Shown piece after piece: positions 39,344 through 46,879 of a DNA stretch of 64,000 nt. How positions within the stretch are numbered: the stretch's first letter is position 1; every line of letters begins with the position of its first letter. The translations under genes were made by a program, and so were the position numbers. This DNA is from an uncultured Alistipes sp. (GTDB taxonomy: Bacteria; Bacteroidota; Bacteroidia; Bacteroidales; Rikenellaceae), in assembly GCF_910580175.1 (NCBI RefSeq), contig NZ_CAJTXD010000006.1:1-64000 (forward strand), given 5' to 3'. A model generated the notes under the pieces. The model searched no databases. It was not told where the DNA came from and worked only from the letters and a program-made list of their open reading frames with translations.

Positions 39344-39366
39344 CCCCTCATTCAGTATTTCCACCT

Positions 39367-40131
39367 ATGATTTTTCCGAAAATACGCGTTCTGCGCAGCC
39401 ACGGCAAACAATACATCCCCGACCTCGACGCCGTGGAGCTGACCTCCGAATTCCGCGGACGCCCCGTGCTGACCGACACCCCCGACCGCGCCGACCTGGA
39501 GCGTGCCGTGGCGATCTGCCCGACGGGCGCCATCGTTCCCGCGCCTTTCTCGCTGGACTTGGGACGCTGCATCTTCTGCGGCGAGTGCGCACGCCGCGCA
39601 CCGCACAACATCCGCTTCACGAACGACTACCGCATCGGCGCGCCCACGCGCGAGAGGCTGGTCATGCGGCCCGGGCAGCCGCGCGTGGAGTTCGATCCCG
39701 CGGCCGTGCGGCCCGAAATCCGCAAGTGCTTCGGCCGGGCGCTCCAGCTGCGCGAAGTCTCGGCCGGCGGCGACGCGTCGGTCGAAATGGAGCTGGGCGC
39801 CACGGGCAACGTCAACTTCGACCTCGGCCGCTTCGGCATCGGCTTCACGGCCTCGCCGCGCCATGCCGACGGAGTGGTCGTTTCAGGCCCGATTTCGGCC
39901 AACATGGCCGAAGCGCTCGATATTTGCTACGAAGCAGTCGCCGAACCCAAGATCGTAGTGGCATGCGGCACCGACGCCTGCTCGGGCGGGCTGCTGGCCG
40001 GCAGCCGGGCCTTGAACCGCTCGTTCCTCGACCGACACCGCGTCGACCTCTGGCTGCCGGGCGCCCCGACCCACCCGATGATCTTCATCGACGGCATCCG
40101 CACCCTCCTGGGACACAAGCAGCGCGAATAG
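39367..40131 (+). CDS. Small subunit: ferredoxin domain fused to a cysteine-poor NuoB-like domain
   Basis: A 254-residue protein. The N-terminal part has one [4Fe-4S] site: Cys51-Pro and Cys68, Cys71, Cys74 in CIFCGEC; the fourth position of the second set is Ala. The C-terminal part is NuoB/HycG-like (SPRHADGVVVSGPIS, EPKIVVACGTDACSGG, LPGAPTHP). The four ligands of the proximal cluster are missing: the CxxC region reads GATGNVNFDL, the third ligand site is Asp203, and the usual PGCPP is PGAPT (Ala233). Cys200 and Cys205 are nearby and might serve otherwise. It merges the roles of HyfH and HyfI. The next gene starts 3 nt after the stop. Confidence 0.88.
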   Translation: MIFPKIRVLRSHGKQYIPDLDAVELTSEFRGRPVLTDTPDRADLERAVAICPTGAIVPAPFSLDLGRCIFCGECARRAPHNIRFTNDYRIGAPTRERLVMRPGQPRVEFDPAAVRPEIRKCFGRALQLREVSAGGDASVEMELGATGNVNFDLGRFGIGFTASPRHADGVVVSGPISANMAEALDICYEAVAEPKIVVACGTDACSGGLLAGSRALNRSFLDRHRVDLWLPGAPTHPMIFIDGIRTLLGHKQRE

Positions 40132-40134
40132 AAA

Positions 40135-40704
40135 ATGTTATTTACCATCTTCGCTTCGTTCTTCAAGATCGGGCTTTTTACTTTCGGCGGCGGCTACGCC
40201 ATGATTCCGCTCATCGAGCGCGAAATGATCGACCGCCGGGCATGGGTCGGGCGGCGCGAATTCCTCGATCTGCTGACTCTCGCCCAGTCGGTGCCCGGCC
40301 CGATCGCCGTGAACACGGCGGTCTTCGTGGGCTACCGCATGCGAGGGCTGCGGGGTGCGGCGGCGGCCTTGGGCGGCACGATCCTGCCGTCATTCACGAT
40401 CATTCTGCTCATCGCCCTTTTCTTCGCCGGCATCCGGAACAATCCGATAGTCGACGCTGCATTCAAGGGGATGCGCCCGGCCGTCGTGGCGCTCATCATC
40501 GGCCCCGTAGTCTCGCTGGCCCGCGGCATGCACCGGGTTCTCTACTTCGTTATCGCCGCCACAGCCCTGGCTATCTGGGGACTGGGCTGGTCGCCCATCT
40601 ACGTGCTGGCCGGAGCGGCCGCCGCAGGAATCGCATGGGAGCTGACGATAGCCGGGAAGCTGAAAAAGCGCGGAAGCGGAACCGAACCCCCGAAAAGGGA
40701 TTAA
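40135..40704 (+). CDS. CHR-family (chromate transporter) half-size protein, first of pair
   Basis: A 189-residue, about six-helix membrane protein of the CHR superfamily. It carries the duplicated-domain signature FGGGYAMIPLIEREM and the PGPIAVNTAVFVGYRMRG loop. Short CHR proteins act as pairs of homologous subunits with opposite membrane topology. Chromate export is shown for some members; for most anaerobes the physiological anion is unknown. It begins 3 nt after the hydrogenase-like small subunit, so it is in the same operon. Confidence 0.9.
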   Translation: MLFTIFASFFKIGLFTFGGGYAMIPLIEREMIDRRAWVGRREFLDLLTLAQSVPGPIAVNTAVFVGYRMRGLRGAAAALGGTILPSFTIILLIALFFAGIRNNPIVDAAFKGMRPAVVALIIGPVVSLARGMHRVLYFVIAATALAIWGLGWSPIYVLAGAAAAGIAWELTIAGKLKKRGSGTEPPKRD

Positions 40705-40716
40705 TGCAGAACCGAC

Positions 40717-41289
40717 ATGATTCTCTGGCAACTCTTTCTTAGTTATCTCAAAATCGGATTCTTCGGATTCGGCGGCGGCTACGCCATGCTCTCGCTCATC
40801 CAGAACGAGGTGGTCGTGCAGCACGCCTGGATGACCAACGCCCAGTTCGCCGACATCGTAGCCGTGTCGCAGATCACGCCCGGCCCCATCGCCATCAACT
40901 CGGCGACCTACGTAGGCTACACGGTGGGCATGCAGCTGGGACACCCGGTCTACGGCATGCTGGGTTCGGTCATCGCCACGCTGGCCGTCTGTCTGCCGTC
41001 GCTGACGCTCATGATCCTCGTCGCGCGCTTCTTCATGCGGCTCAAGAACAACCGCCTGGTCGAGGGGGCCATGCGCGGCATGCGGCCCGTGGTCATCGGC
41101 ATGATCGCCGCGGCGGCCCTGCTGCTGATCTTTCCCCGCAGCGACGCCCCCGGCGACCGCAACTTCATCGACGGCTGGAGCTGGATGCTTTTCGGCGCCG
41201 TGCTGGTCGGATCGTGGCGCAAGGTCAACCCCATCCTGCTGATCTGCCTCTCGGCCGCAGCAGGAATCGTCATCTACGGTCTGTTCTAA
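40717..41289 (+). CDS. CHR-family (chromate transporter) half-size protein, second of pair
   Basis: A 190-residue partner of the preceding gene, with FGFGGGYAMLSLIQNEV and PGPIAINSATYVGYTVG. The two share the family motif but differ enough to be a fixed heterodimer rather than a fresh duplicate. It lies 12 nt downstream of the first. Its 3' end overlaps the convergent small membrane protein by 4 nt. Confidence 0.9.
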   Translation: MILWQLFLSYLKIGFFGFGGGYAMLSLIQNEVVVQHAWMTNAQFADIVAVSQITPGPIAINSATYVGYTVGMQLGHPVYGMLGSVIATLAVCLPSLTLMILVARFFMRLKNNRLVEGAMRGMRPVVIGMIAAAALLLIFPRSDAPGDRNFIDGWSWMLFGAVLVGSWRKVNPILLICLSAAAGIVIYGLF

Positions 41290-41564
41290 AGCACGATCGC
41301 CCCGGCGAGCAACAAGACGAAAAGCACCAGGCACAAAAGCCCCAGCAGGGCGAACAAGGTGCCGAAGCAGCCCCACCGCCGGTCGGCATAAGGAAGCGGA
41401 TCGCTCAACAGGGCGACGATCAGGCCCACGAGCGGCGTGAACAGCAGGCTGACGAAAAACGGCACTCCGAAGCCGATGCGGCGGCGACTGCCGACGATAC
41501 CCACCAGCACCGAGAGGAAACAACCGCTCAGTGCACCGAAAATCAAGGTCAGAAAAGAAGTCAT
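41286..41564 (-). CDS. Small hydrophobic protein of unknown function
   Basis: A 92-residue protein with three hydrophobic segments (about 1-22, 30-50, 66-91) and a short polar loop (SDPLPYADRRWGC). No family is recognised. The ATG at 41564 places the first helix at the N-terminus. It reads convergently into the CHR pair. The three-helix pattern resembles small orphan membrane proteins common beside transport genes. Reality as a gene is likely from the clean hydrophobic profile; function unknown. Confidence 0.65.
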   Translation of the reverse strand: MTSFLTLIFGALSGCFLSVLVGIVGSRRRIGFGVPFFVSLLFTPLVGLIVALLSDPLPYADRRWGCFGTLFALLGLLCLVLFVLLLAGAIVL

Positions 41565-41719
41565 AATCAACTTGTATTTATGCCCGCCGCGGGGCTTCGT
41601 TTGCTTTCGATCTCTTTGCAGGGGCTTGACTTGCCGGCGGCTTGGACGGGCGGCGTCTCGGTCTTGCCCGAACACCCCTCGTCAGCTTCTCCGACAGCCA
41701 ATCGCTCTTACCCTTTCAT

Positions 41720-42655
41720 TTACCTTGTGAACCGGTAGTATGTCCCCAGCGGCAGCTGCTTGCCGCTCCGGTCGGTAAAACAAAGCTCGCCCCACTGCTC
41801 CTCGCGGGGCGCACCGAACGCCTGACGCACGGCCGTGCGGGCCAAGGTAGACGAAAGCCCCATCGAATAGAGGTTGAGCACCAGGAAAGCGCTCGCATGC
41901 GCGCCGTTTTCCCCGTCCCGACCGGGTGCCGCCGAATCGGCGTCCGCCGCCGGCTCCAGCAGCTGCGCGCAGCATTCGAGCATCTCGCAGATGTTGTCCT
42001 CCAGGATCCATTTCTCGCCGTTGGCGCCGCGTCCGTAGGCCGGAGGATCGAGGATGATCCCATGATAGCGGTTGCCGCGCCGCACCTCGCGCTGCACGAA
42101 CTTCAGCGCATCTTCCACGATCCAGCGCACGCCGTCCAGACCGCTCGCCTCCATGTTCTCGCGCGCCCACGTCACGACCTGCTTCACGGAATCGACATGC
42201 GTAGTCTCGGCCCCCGCGGCCCGAGCCGCCAGCGTGGCGCCGCCCGTATAAGCAAACAGATTGAGCACCCGGGGCATCTTGCCCGCCGCTTGCAGCCGGC
42301 GGCAGTTGTCGTAGATGAAATCCCAGTTGGCCGCCTGCTCGGGGAACAACCCCACGTGTTTGAACGACGTGAGTCCCAGCCTCATGCGCAAGGTCTTGCC
42401 GCACAAGTCATAGCCCACCGTCCACCGGTCGGGCACCCCGGGACGCAGGCGCCACTCGCCCCGCTCGTCGCTGCGCGCATCGCGCAGAAAGGCCGCATCG
42501 GCCCGCTGCCACTCCTTCTCCGGCAGCGAGGGGCGCCAGATCGCCTGCGGCTCGGGACGCCGCGTGACATAACGGCCGAAACGTTCGAGCTTCTCGAAGT
42601 TGCCCGTGTCGATGAGTTCGTAATCCCCGAAAAGGGGTGTCAATTGTTCCTGCAT
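41720..42655 (-). CDS. Class I SAM-dependent methyltransferase (RlmI/RlmK-like, probable rRNA m5C/m2G type)
   Basis: A 311-residue methyltransferase. The SAM-binding motif I is VLNLFAYTGGATLAA. Motif IV is IILDPPAYGRG (DPPxxG), typical of RlmI/RlmK-like 23S rRNA methyltransferases. The preceding TSFKHVGLFPEQAANWDFI is a family landmark. No PUA domain is visible at the N-terminus, so it is shorter than E. coli RlmI. The likely target is rRNA; the exact base is not predictable. It lies 91 nt downstream of the U32 peptidase gene in the same direction. Confidence 0.85.
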   Translation of the reverse strand: MQEQLTPLFGDYELIDTGNFEKLERFGRYVTRRPEPQAIWRPSLPEKEWQRADAAFLRDARSDERGEWRLRPGVPDRWTVGYDLCGKTLRMRLGLTSFKHVGLFPEQAANWDFIYDNCRRLQAAGKMPRVLNLFAYTGGATLAARAAGAETTHVDSVKQVVTWARENMEASGLDGVRWIVEDALKFVQREVRRGNRYHGIILDPPAYGRGANGEKWILEDNICEMLECCAQLLEPAADADSAAPGRDGENGAHASAFLVLNLYSMGLSSTLARTAVRQAFGAPREEQWGELCFTDRSGKQLPLGTYYRFTR

Positions 42656-42746
42656 GGATTCGTTCAGTTTACCGCAACAGCAACTTGCGGGACACGCTTT
42701 GCCGATCTCGCGGCGGCAGCCCGCCCAGCCCCGTAAGCCGCGGCCC

Positions 42747-44564
42747 TTATTTTTCGCTTATCAGTTTCATTTCGCACTGCGCGCAGTCGAACTCCAGCCG
42801 ATAGCGCTGCGTGCCGTGTTCGATATAAAGGTCGCCGCGCAGACGGGGCCGCTCGCGCAGACATTCGCCGATCTCGCGGCGAATGCAGTAGGACGACCGC
42901 ATGACGCATCGCCCCGCGAACGAAGAAGCCAGCTCCAGCGGCGGCTCGATACGCTCCACGCCATGATCGCGATAGAACGCCTCGGCCAGCCGGTTGGTCA
43001 CGTTCTCCTCGGCCGTCACGGTCGGCGACGGATAACGGGCCGCCCGGTTCTCGGGCAAGATGCGATGCGGCCGCGGCTGCGCCATGCGCGCCTGCAACAA
43101 CTTCTCCAGCCCCTCGCGCCGCAGTTCGGCCATGAGCGACGCCGGCACGAAGCGTTCGCCGCCGTCGACCGTCGTTTCGTCCACACGGAAAATCGTCTCG
43201 CCGCTGCGCGACAGCTGGGCGCGGATCGCCGCGACATTGGCATCGCCGTTTTTCGCCATATCGAAGGTGCCCGCACGTTCGACCGCAGCCTGCACGCCTT
43301 CGCAATCGGTGCAGGTCAGACGGATGCGATCGTCCGACACCTCGACCTGCGCCGCAACACGGATCGTCCGGCGGATGCGGCTGGCGGAGAGCTGTTTGTT
43401 GAACCGGTGGTCGTAGTTGCGGAAAATCTCCGTTCCGGGCCCGATGCCCTCCAACCGGTTGGGCACGATGCGGCCAGCATCGGCGGCATTGACGTTGGTG
43501 CCGACCAGCTCGCCGTCGGAGACGAAACAGATGCCGTCGCCGGACGCCAGATCGGCCGGCCCGTCCAGCCGGAAAGCCCGGCCCTCGACCCGCGCGACGC
43601 GTCCGATGCGCTCACCCACCGCCTTGGGCGTGTCGAACGACGCGACACCGGAGCGCTTGCCGTCGAAGAAATACTGGGATTCGCCGCGCGTGAAACTTTT
43701 CGAAGGATCGGGCTTGAAGTCGGGCACGCTTTCGCCTGCCGACGTGCGCCGCAGCGCTGGCCGCACGGCCAGCGCCTCATCCACGGCCCGGCGATAGGCC
43801 GCCACGACATTGCGGATGTAGTTCGTATCTTTGAGCCGCCCCTCGATCTTGAACGACGCGACGCCCGCGTCCAGCAGATCGCCGATGCGCTGCGAAAGAT
43901 TCATGTCGCGCACCGAAAGCAGGTGCTTCGACTTCAGATAGGTGCGTCCGGCGCCGTCGGTCAAGTCCCACGGCAGGCGGCACGGCTGGCTGCACGCCCC
44001 GCGGTTGCCGCTGCGCTCCGACATCGAACGCGAAAGGAAGCAGCGCCCGCTGAACCCGACGCAGATGGCCCCGTGGACGAAACATTCGACCTCGGCATCG
44101 GTCGCGGCGCAGACGGCCCGGATTTCGTCCAACGACAAGGCCCGTTCAAGAATCACGCGCGCGAACCCGGCGTCGCCCAGAAAACGCGCCATCTCGGGCG
44201 TACGCACCGACACCTGCGTAGAGGCGTGCAGCTCGACAGGCAAATTCATCCGCCGCAAAGCCATGTCCTGCACGATCAGCGCGTCGACCCCGGCGTCGAT
44301 CAACTCGCGGGCCTGCCGCTCGGCATCCTCCAGCTCGCTGTCCCACAACAGCGTGTTGAGCGTGGCATGCACCCGCACGCCGAAGCGATGGGCATACTCC
44401 GCCACGCGCGCGATCTGCCCGGCGTCGTTTCCGGCAGCCTGCCGCGCACCGAACCGCGCGCCGCCGATATAGACGGCATCGGCGCCGCAATCTATGGCCG
44501 CCACGGCGGAAGCATAATCTTTGGCCGGAGCCAGCAACTCGACGGTTTTCACGCGGGACATCAT
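42747..44564 (-). CDS. Peptidase U32 family protein (RlhA/collagenase-like)
   Basis: A 605-residue U32-family protein. A TIM-barrel-like N-terminal region (ELLAPAKDYASAVAAIDCGADAVYIGG) is followed by the U32 signature with clustered cysteines (CFVHGAICVGFSGRC, GACSQPCR) likely to bind an Fe-S centre. A C-terminal DUF3656-type region follows. Members include E. coli RlhA, which hydroxylates C2501 of 23S rRNA with prephenate, and TrhP (tRNA hydroxylation). RNA hydroxylation is therefore more likely than proteolysis. Two adjacent ATGs (44564, 44561) are possible starts. It is divergent from serS. Confidence 0.88.
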   Translation of the reverse strand: MMSRVKTVELLAPAKDYASAVAAIDCGADAVYIGGARFGARQAAGNDAGQIARVAEYAHRFGVRVHATLNTLLWDSELEDAERQARELIDAGVDALIVQDMALRRMNLPVELHASTQVSVRTPEMARFLGDAGFARVILERALSLDEIRAVCAATDAEVECFVHGAICVGFSGRCFLSRSMSERSGNRGACSQPCRLPWDLTDGAGRTYLKSKHLLSVRDMNLSQRIGDLLDAGVASFKIEGRLKDTNYIRNVVAAYRRAVDEALAVRPALRRTSAGESVPDFKPDPSKSFTRGESQYFFDGKRSGVASFDTPKAVGERIGRVARVEGRAFRLDGPADLASGDGICFVSDGELVGTNVNAADAGRIVPNRLEGIGPGTEIFRNYDHRFNKQLSASRIRRTIRVAAQVEVSDDRIRLTCTDCEGVQAAVERAGTFDMAKNGDANVAAIRAQLSRSGETIFRVDETTVDGGERFVPASLMAELRREGLEKLLQARMAQPRPHRILPENRAARYPSPTVTAEENVTNRLAEAFYRDHGVERIEPPLELASSFAGRCVMRSSYCIRREIGECLRERPRLRGDLYIEHGTQRYRLEFDCAQCEMKLISEK

Positions 44565-44686
44565 TTTCAGCGCGTTAAGTTCATTGTGCAAAAGTAAGAT
44601 AATTTCGGAAAATTTCGGCTCGAAAATGCACGCACTTGCCGAATTGTTTTGTAATTTTGCGATTCCAAAAGCAAACACATTACACC

Positions 44687-45958
44687 ATGCTGACGATAAA
44701 GCAAATCCGCGACGACCGCGAAGCCGCCGTACGCCGTCTGGCCAAAAAGGGCGTCGACGCCGCACCGGCCGTCGACCAGATTCTGACGCTGGACGACCGC
44801 CGCAAGGCCCTCCAGGCCGAGCTGGACGAGACCCTGGCCGCCCAGAACAAGGCGGCCAAAGAGATCGGCGCCCTCATGGGTCAGGGCCGCCGCGACGAAG
44901 CCGAAGAACGCAAACGCTTCGTAAGCGACCTGAAAGAGAAATCCTCGCGGCTGCAAGCCGAGTCGAAAGAGGTGCAGGAGACCTTGCAGGCTGCACTGGT
45001 CACGCTGCCCAACTTCCCGGCCGAGATCGTTCCGGAGGGGCGCACGGCCGAAGACAACTTGGTGGTCAAGCTCGTGGAGAACTACACCCCGCTGCCCGAT
45101 AACCCGCTGCCCCACTGGGAGCTGGCCCGCAAATACGACATCATCGATTTCGACCTGGGCGTGAAGCTCACGGGCGCCGGATTCCCGGTCTACAAGGGCA
45201 AGGGCGCCCGTCTCCAACGCGCGCTCATCAACTACTTCCTCGACTGCAACACCCGCGCAGGTTATCTGGAGGTGGAGCCGCCCGTGATGGTCAACGAAGC
45301 CTCGGGCTTCGGCACGGGGCAGCTGCCCGACAAGGAGGGGCAGATGTACCACGCCACGGCCGACAACTACTACCTGGTGCCGACGGCCGAGGTGCCCGTG
45401 ACGAACATCTTCCGCGACGTGATCCTCGACAAGAGCGACTTCCCCGTGAAGATGACGGCCTACACGCCCTGCTTCCGCCGCGAGGCCGGCTCCTACGGCA
45501 AGGACGTGCGCGGACTGAACCGCCTGCACCAGTTCGACAAGGTGGAAATCGTGCAGCTGTCGCTGCCCGAGACGTCGTACGAAGCCCTCGACGGCATGGT
45601 GGCCCATGTAGAGAGCATCGTGCAATCGCTGGGACTGCCCTACCGCATCCTGCGGCTCTGCGGCGGCGACATGTCGTTTACCTCGGCGCTGACCTACGAC
45701 TTCGAGGTCTACTCCGAAGCGCAGAAACGCTGGCTGGAGGTGTCGTCGGTGTCGAACTTCGAGTCGTTCCAGGCCAACCGTCTGAAGCTCCGCTACCGCG
45801 ACGACGACAAGAAGACCCAGCTGGCCCATACGCTCAACGGTTCGTCGCTGGCTCTGCCGCGCATCGTGGCGGCGCTGCTGGAGAACAACCAGACGCCCGA
45901 CGGCATCCGCATCCCCGAGGTGCTGGTGCCCTACACGGGATTCGACAAAATCGATTGA
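44687..45958 (+). CDS. serS: Serine-tRNA ligase
   Basis: A 423-residue class II aminoacyl-tRNA synthetase. The N-terminal antiparallel coiled-coil arm (about 28-105) contacts the long variable arm of tRNA-Ser. The catalytic domain has motif 2 (TPCFRREAGSYGKDVRGLNRLHQF) and motif 3 near NGSSLALPRIVAALLENNQ. The length is normal. A -7 box, TAATTTTG at 44652-44659, lies upstream, but no good -33 is visible. Start chosen at ATG 44687 (MLTIKQIRDD). Confidence 0.97.
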   Translation: MLTIKQIRDDREAAVRRLAKKGVDAAPAVDQILTLDDRRKALQAELDETLAAQNKAAKEIGALMGQGRRDEAEERKRFVSDLKEKSSRLQAESKEVQETLQAALVTLPNFPAEIVPEGRTAEDNLVVKLVENYTPLPDNPLPHWELARKYDIIDFDLGVKLTGAGFPVYKGKGARLQRALINYFLDCNTRAGYLEVEPPVMVNEASGFGTGQLPDKEGQMYHATADNYYLVPTAEVPVTNIFRDVILDKSDFPVKMTAYTPCFRREAGSYGKDVRGLNRLHQFDKVEIVQLSLPETSYEALDGMVAHVESIVQSLGLPYRILRLCGGDMSFTSALTYDFEVYSEAQKRWLEVSSVSNFESFQANRLKLRYRDDDKKTQLAHTLNGSSLALPRIVAALLENNQTPDGIRIPEVLVPYTGFDKID

Positions 45959-46130
45959 ACGGCGGGAAGCCCGCAAGCCGGCCCCGCATGCTGCAACAGC
46001 AACGCCGCACGGGGGAGTTCGGGGCCGTTTTATGGAACGGCGGCAAAAAAATAGCGGCGAAATGCAGATTATTCGCCATAAGTTTTCTATATTTGCAGAC
46101 ACACATTAACAACAAACTTTTTTTTCAGTC

Positions 46131-46298
46131 ATGGCTTACAAAATTACTGACTCTTGCGTTGCCTGCGGCACCTGCATCGGCGAGTGCCCCGTAGAGGCGA
46201 TCTCGGCCGGCGATATCTATGTGATCGACGCCGACAAGTGCATCGACTGCGGCACCTGCGCAGGCGTATGCCCGAGCGAGGCGATCGTATCGGAATAA
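46131..46298 (+). CDS. 2[4Fe-4S] ferredoxin
   Basis: A 55-residue clostridial-type ferredoxin. The two cluster motifs are Cys9, 12, 15, 19 (CVACGTCIGECP) and Cys37, 40, 43, 47 (CIDCGTCAGVCP). It is a low-potential electron carrier, for example for pyruvate:ferredoxin oxidoreductase and hydrogenases. It is a single-gene unit with TATATTTG at 46088-46095 upstream and a strong terminator downstream. It could feed the hydrogenase-related complex or the flavodiiron protein in this window, but that is inference. Confidence 0.96.
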   Translation: MAYKITDSCVACGTCIGECPVEAISAGDIYVIDADKCIDCGTCAGVCPSEAIVSE

Positions 46299-46316
46299 AC
46301 TCCGGAACGGACGACA

Positions 46317-46352
46317 AAACGCCCCCTCACGACGAGGGGGCGTTTCTTTTTA
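46317..46352 (+). terminator. Terminator of the ferredoxin gene
   Basis: A perfect stem ACGCCCCCTC/GAGGGGGCGT with a 5-nt loop, extended by flanking A/T pairs and a T-rich tail, 20 nt after the ferredoxin stop. Confidence 0.92.
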
Positions 46353-46398
46353 TCCTCTTTTCGGTACGGCCTTTGCACCGCTCCCGCCAAAAAAGAGT

Positions 46399-46641
46399 AT
46401 GGAAAAGAACAATTGCAACGACAATCCCGCAACCGGGATGCAGAACCAGAACAACAAGATGACGACGGCCGACACCCGCCCGGGTAAGGCGATGCGCGTG
46501 CCGGTCGTAACGCAGAACATGCCCGAAAACGGCGTACGGATCACTCCCGCCGCGCCGGGAGAAGCCCCGACGCAACAACAGATCGAGCAAGACGTGACCG
46601 CCACCAACCCCTCGATCGAAAGCATGGAAAGCCGAGGGTAA
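46399..46641 (+). CDS. Small hydrophilic protein of unknown function
   Basis: An 80-residue Asn/Gln/Pro-rich protein without cysteine clusters (one Cys), signal or transmembrane segment. It looks intrinsically disordered, with MRVPVVTQNMPENGVRITPAAPGEAPT in its middle split by prolines and a C-terminal ATNPSIESMESRG. The codon pattern fits the neighbours and the ATG follows the ferredoxin terminator, so it would need its own promoter, which is not obvious. A longer antisense frame overlaps but runs into repeat DNA. I recognise no family. Confidence 0.5.
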   Translation: MEKNNCNDNPATGMQNQNNKMTTADTRPGKAMRVPVVTQNMPENGVRITPAAPGEAPTQQQIEQDVTATNPSIESMESRG

Positions 46642-46680
46642 AATATAAAGGAAAAGATTTCTCCAGCGCCGGAACACACC

Positions 46681-46865
46681 GCACTACCGAACGGCCACGC
46701 CCTCGAACGGCCACGCCCTCGAACGGCCGCACCGTCGAACCGTCGAACCGCCGCCCCCTCACGGCCACGCCTTCGAACACACCGCCCCATCGGAACGCAC
46801 CGCACCGTCGGACTGTTGAACCGCCGAATGCACCGCACCGTCGGACTGTCGAACCGCCGAATGCA
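46681..46865. repeat. Intergenic minisatellite-like tract
   Basis: A 16-bp unit (GAACGGCCACGCCCTC) is repeated in tandem at 46689-46704 and 46705-46720, with a partial third copy. Further right a 33-bp unit is duplicated in tandem (46797-46829 and 46830-46862) with one difference (46817 T versus 46850 C). Intervening sequence consists of variants of ACCGTCGAACCGCC and CACCGCCCC. No gene is supported. The tract ends at the queG stop. Confidence 0.85.
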
Positions 46866-46879
46866 CCGCCCCACGGCCG

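Noticed and set aside
32875..40131. Functional [NiFe]-hydrogenase or complete complex I
   Set aside because: Nickel-iron ligands are absent, no hyp maturation genes or NuoE/F/G are present, and the small subunit lacks the proximal cluster cysteines.
44652..44659. Promoter for serS
   Set aside because: TAATTTTG matches the -7 consensus, but no TTTG-like box lies 19-21 nt upstream, so only a partial promoter can be claimed. The same holds for 46088-46095 (ferredoxin) and 47831-47838 (acyl-CoA ligase).
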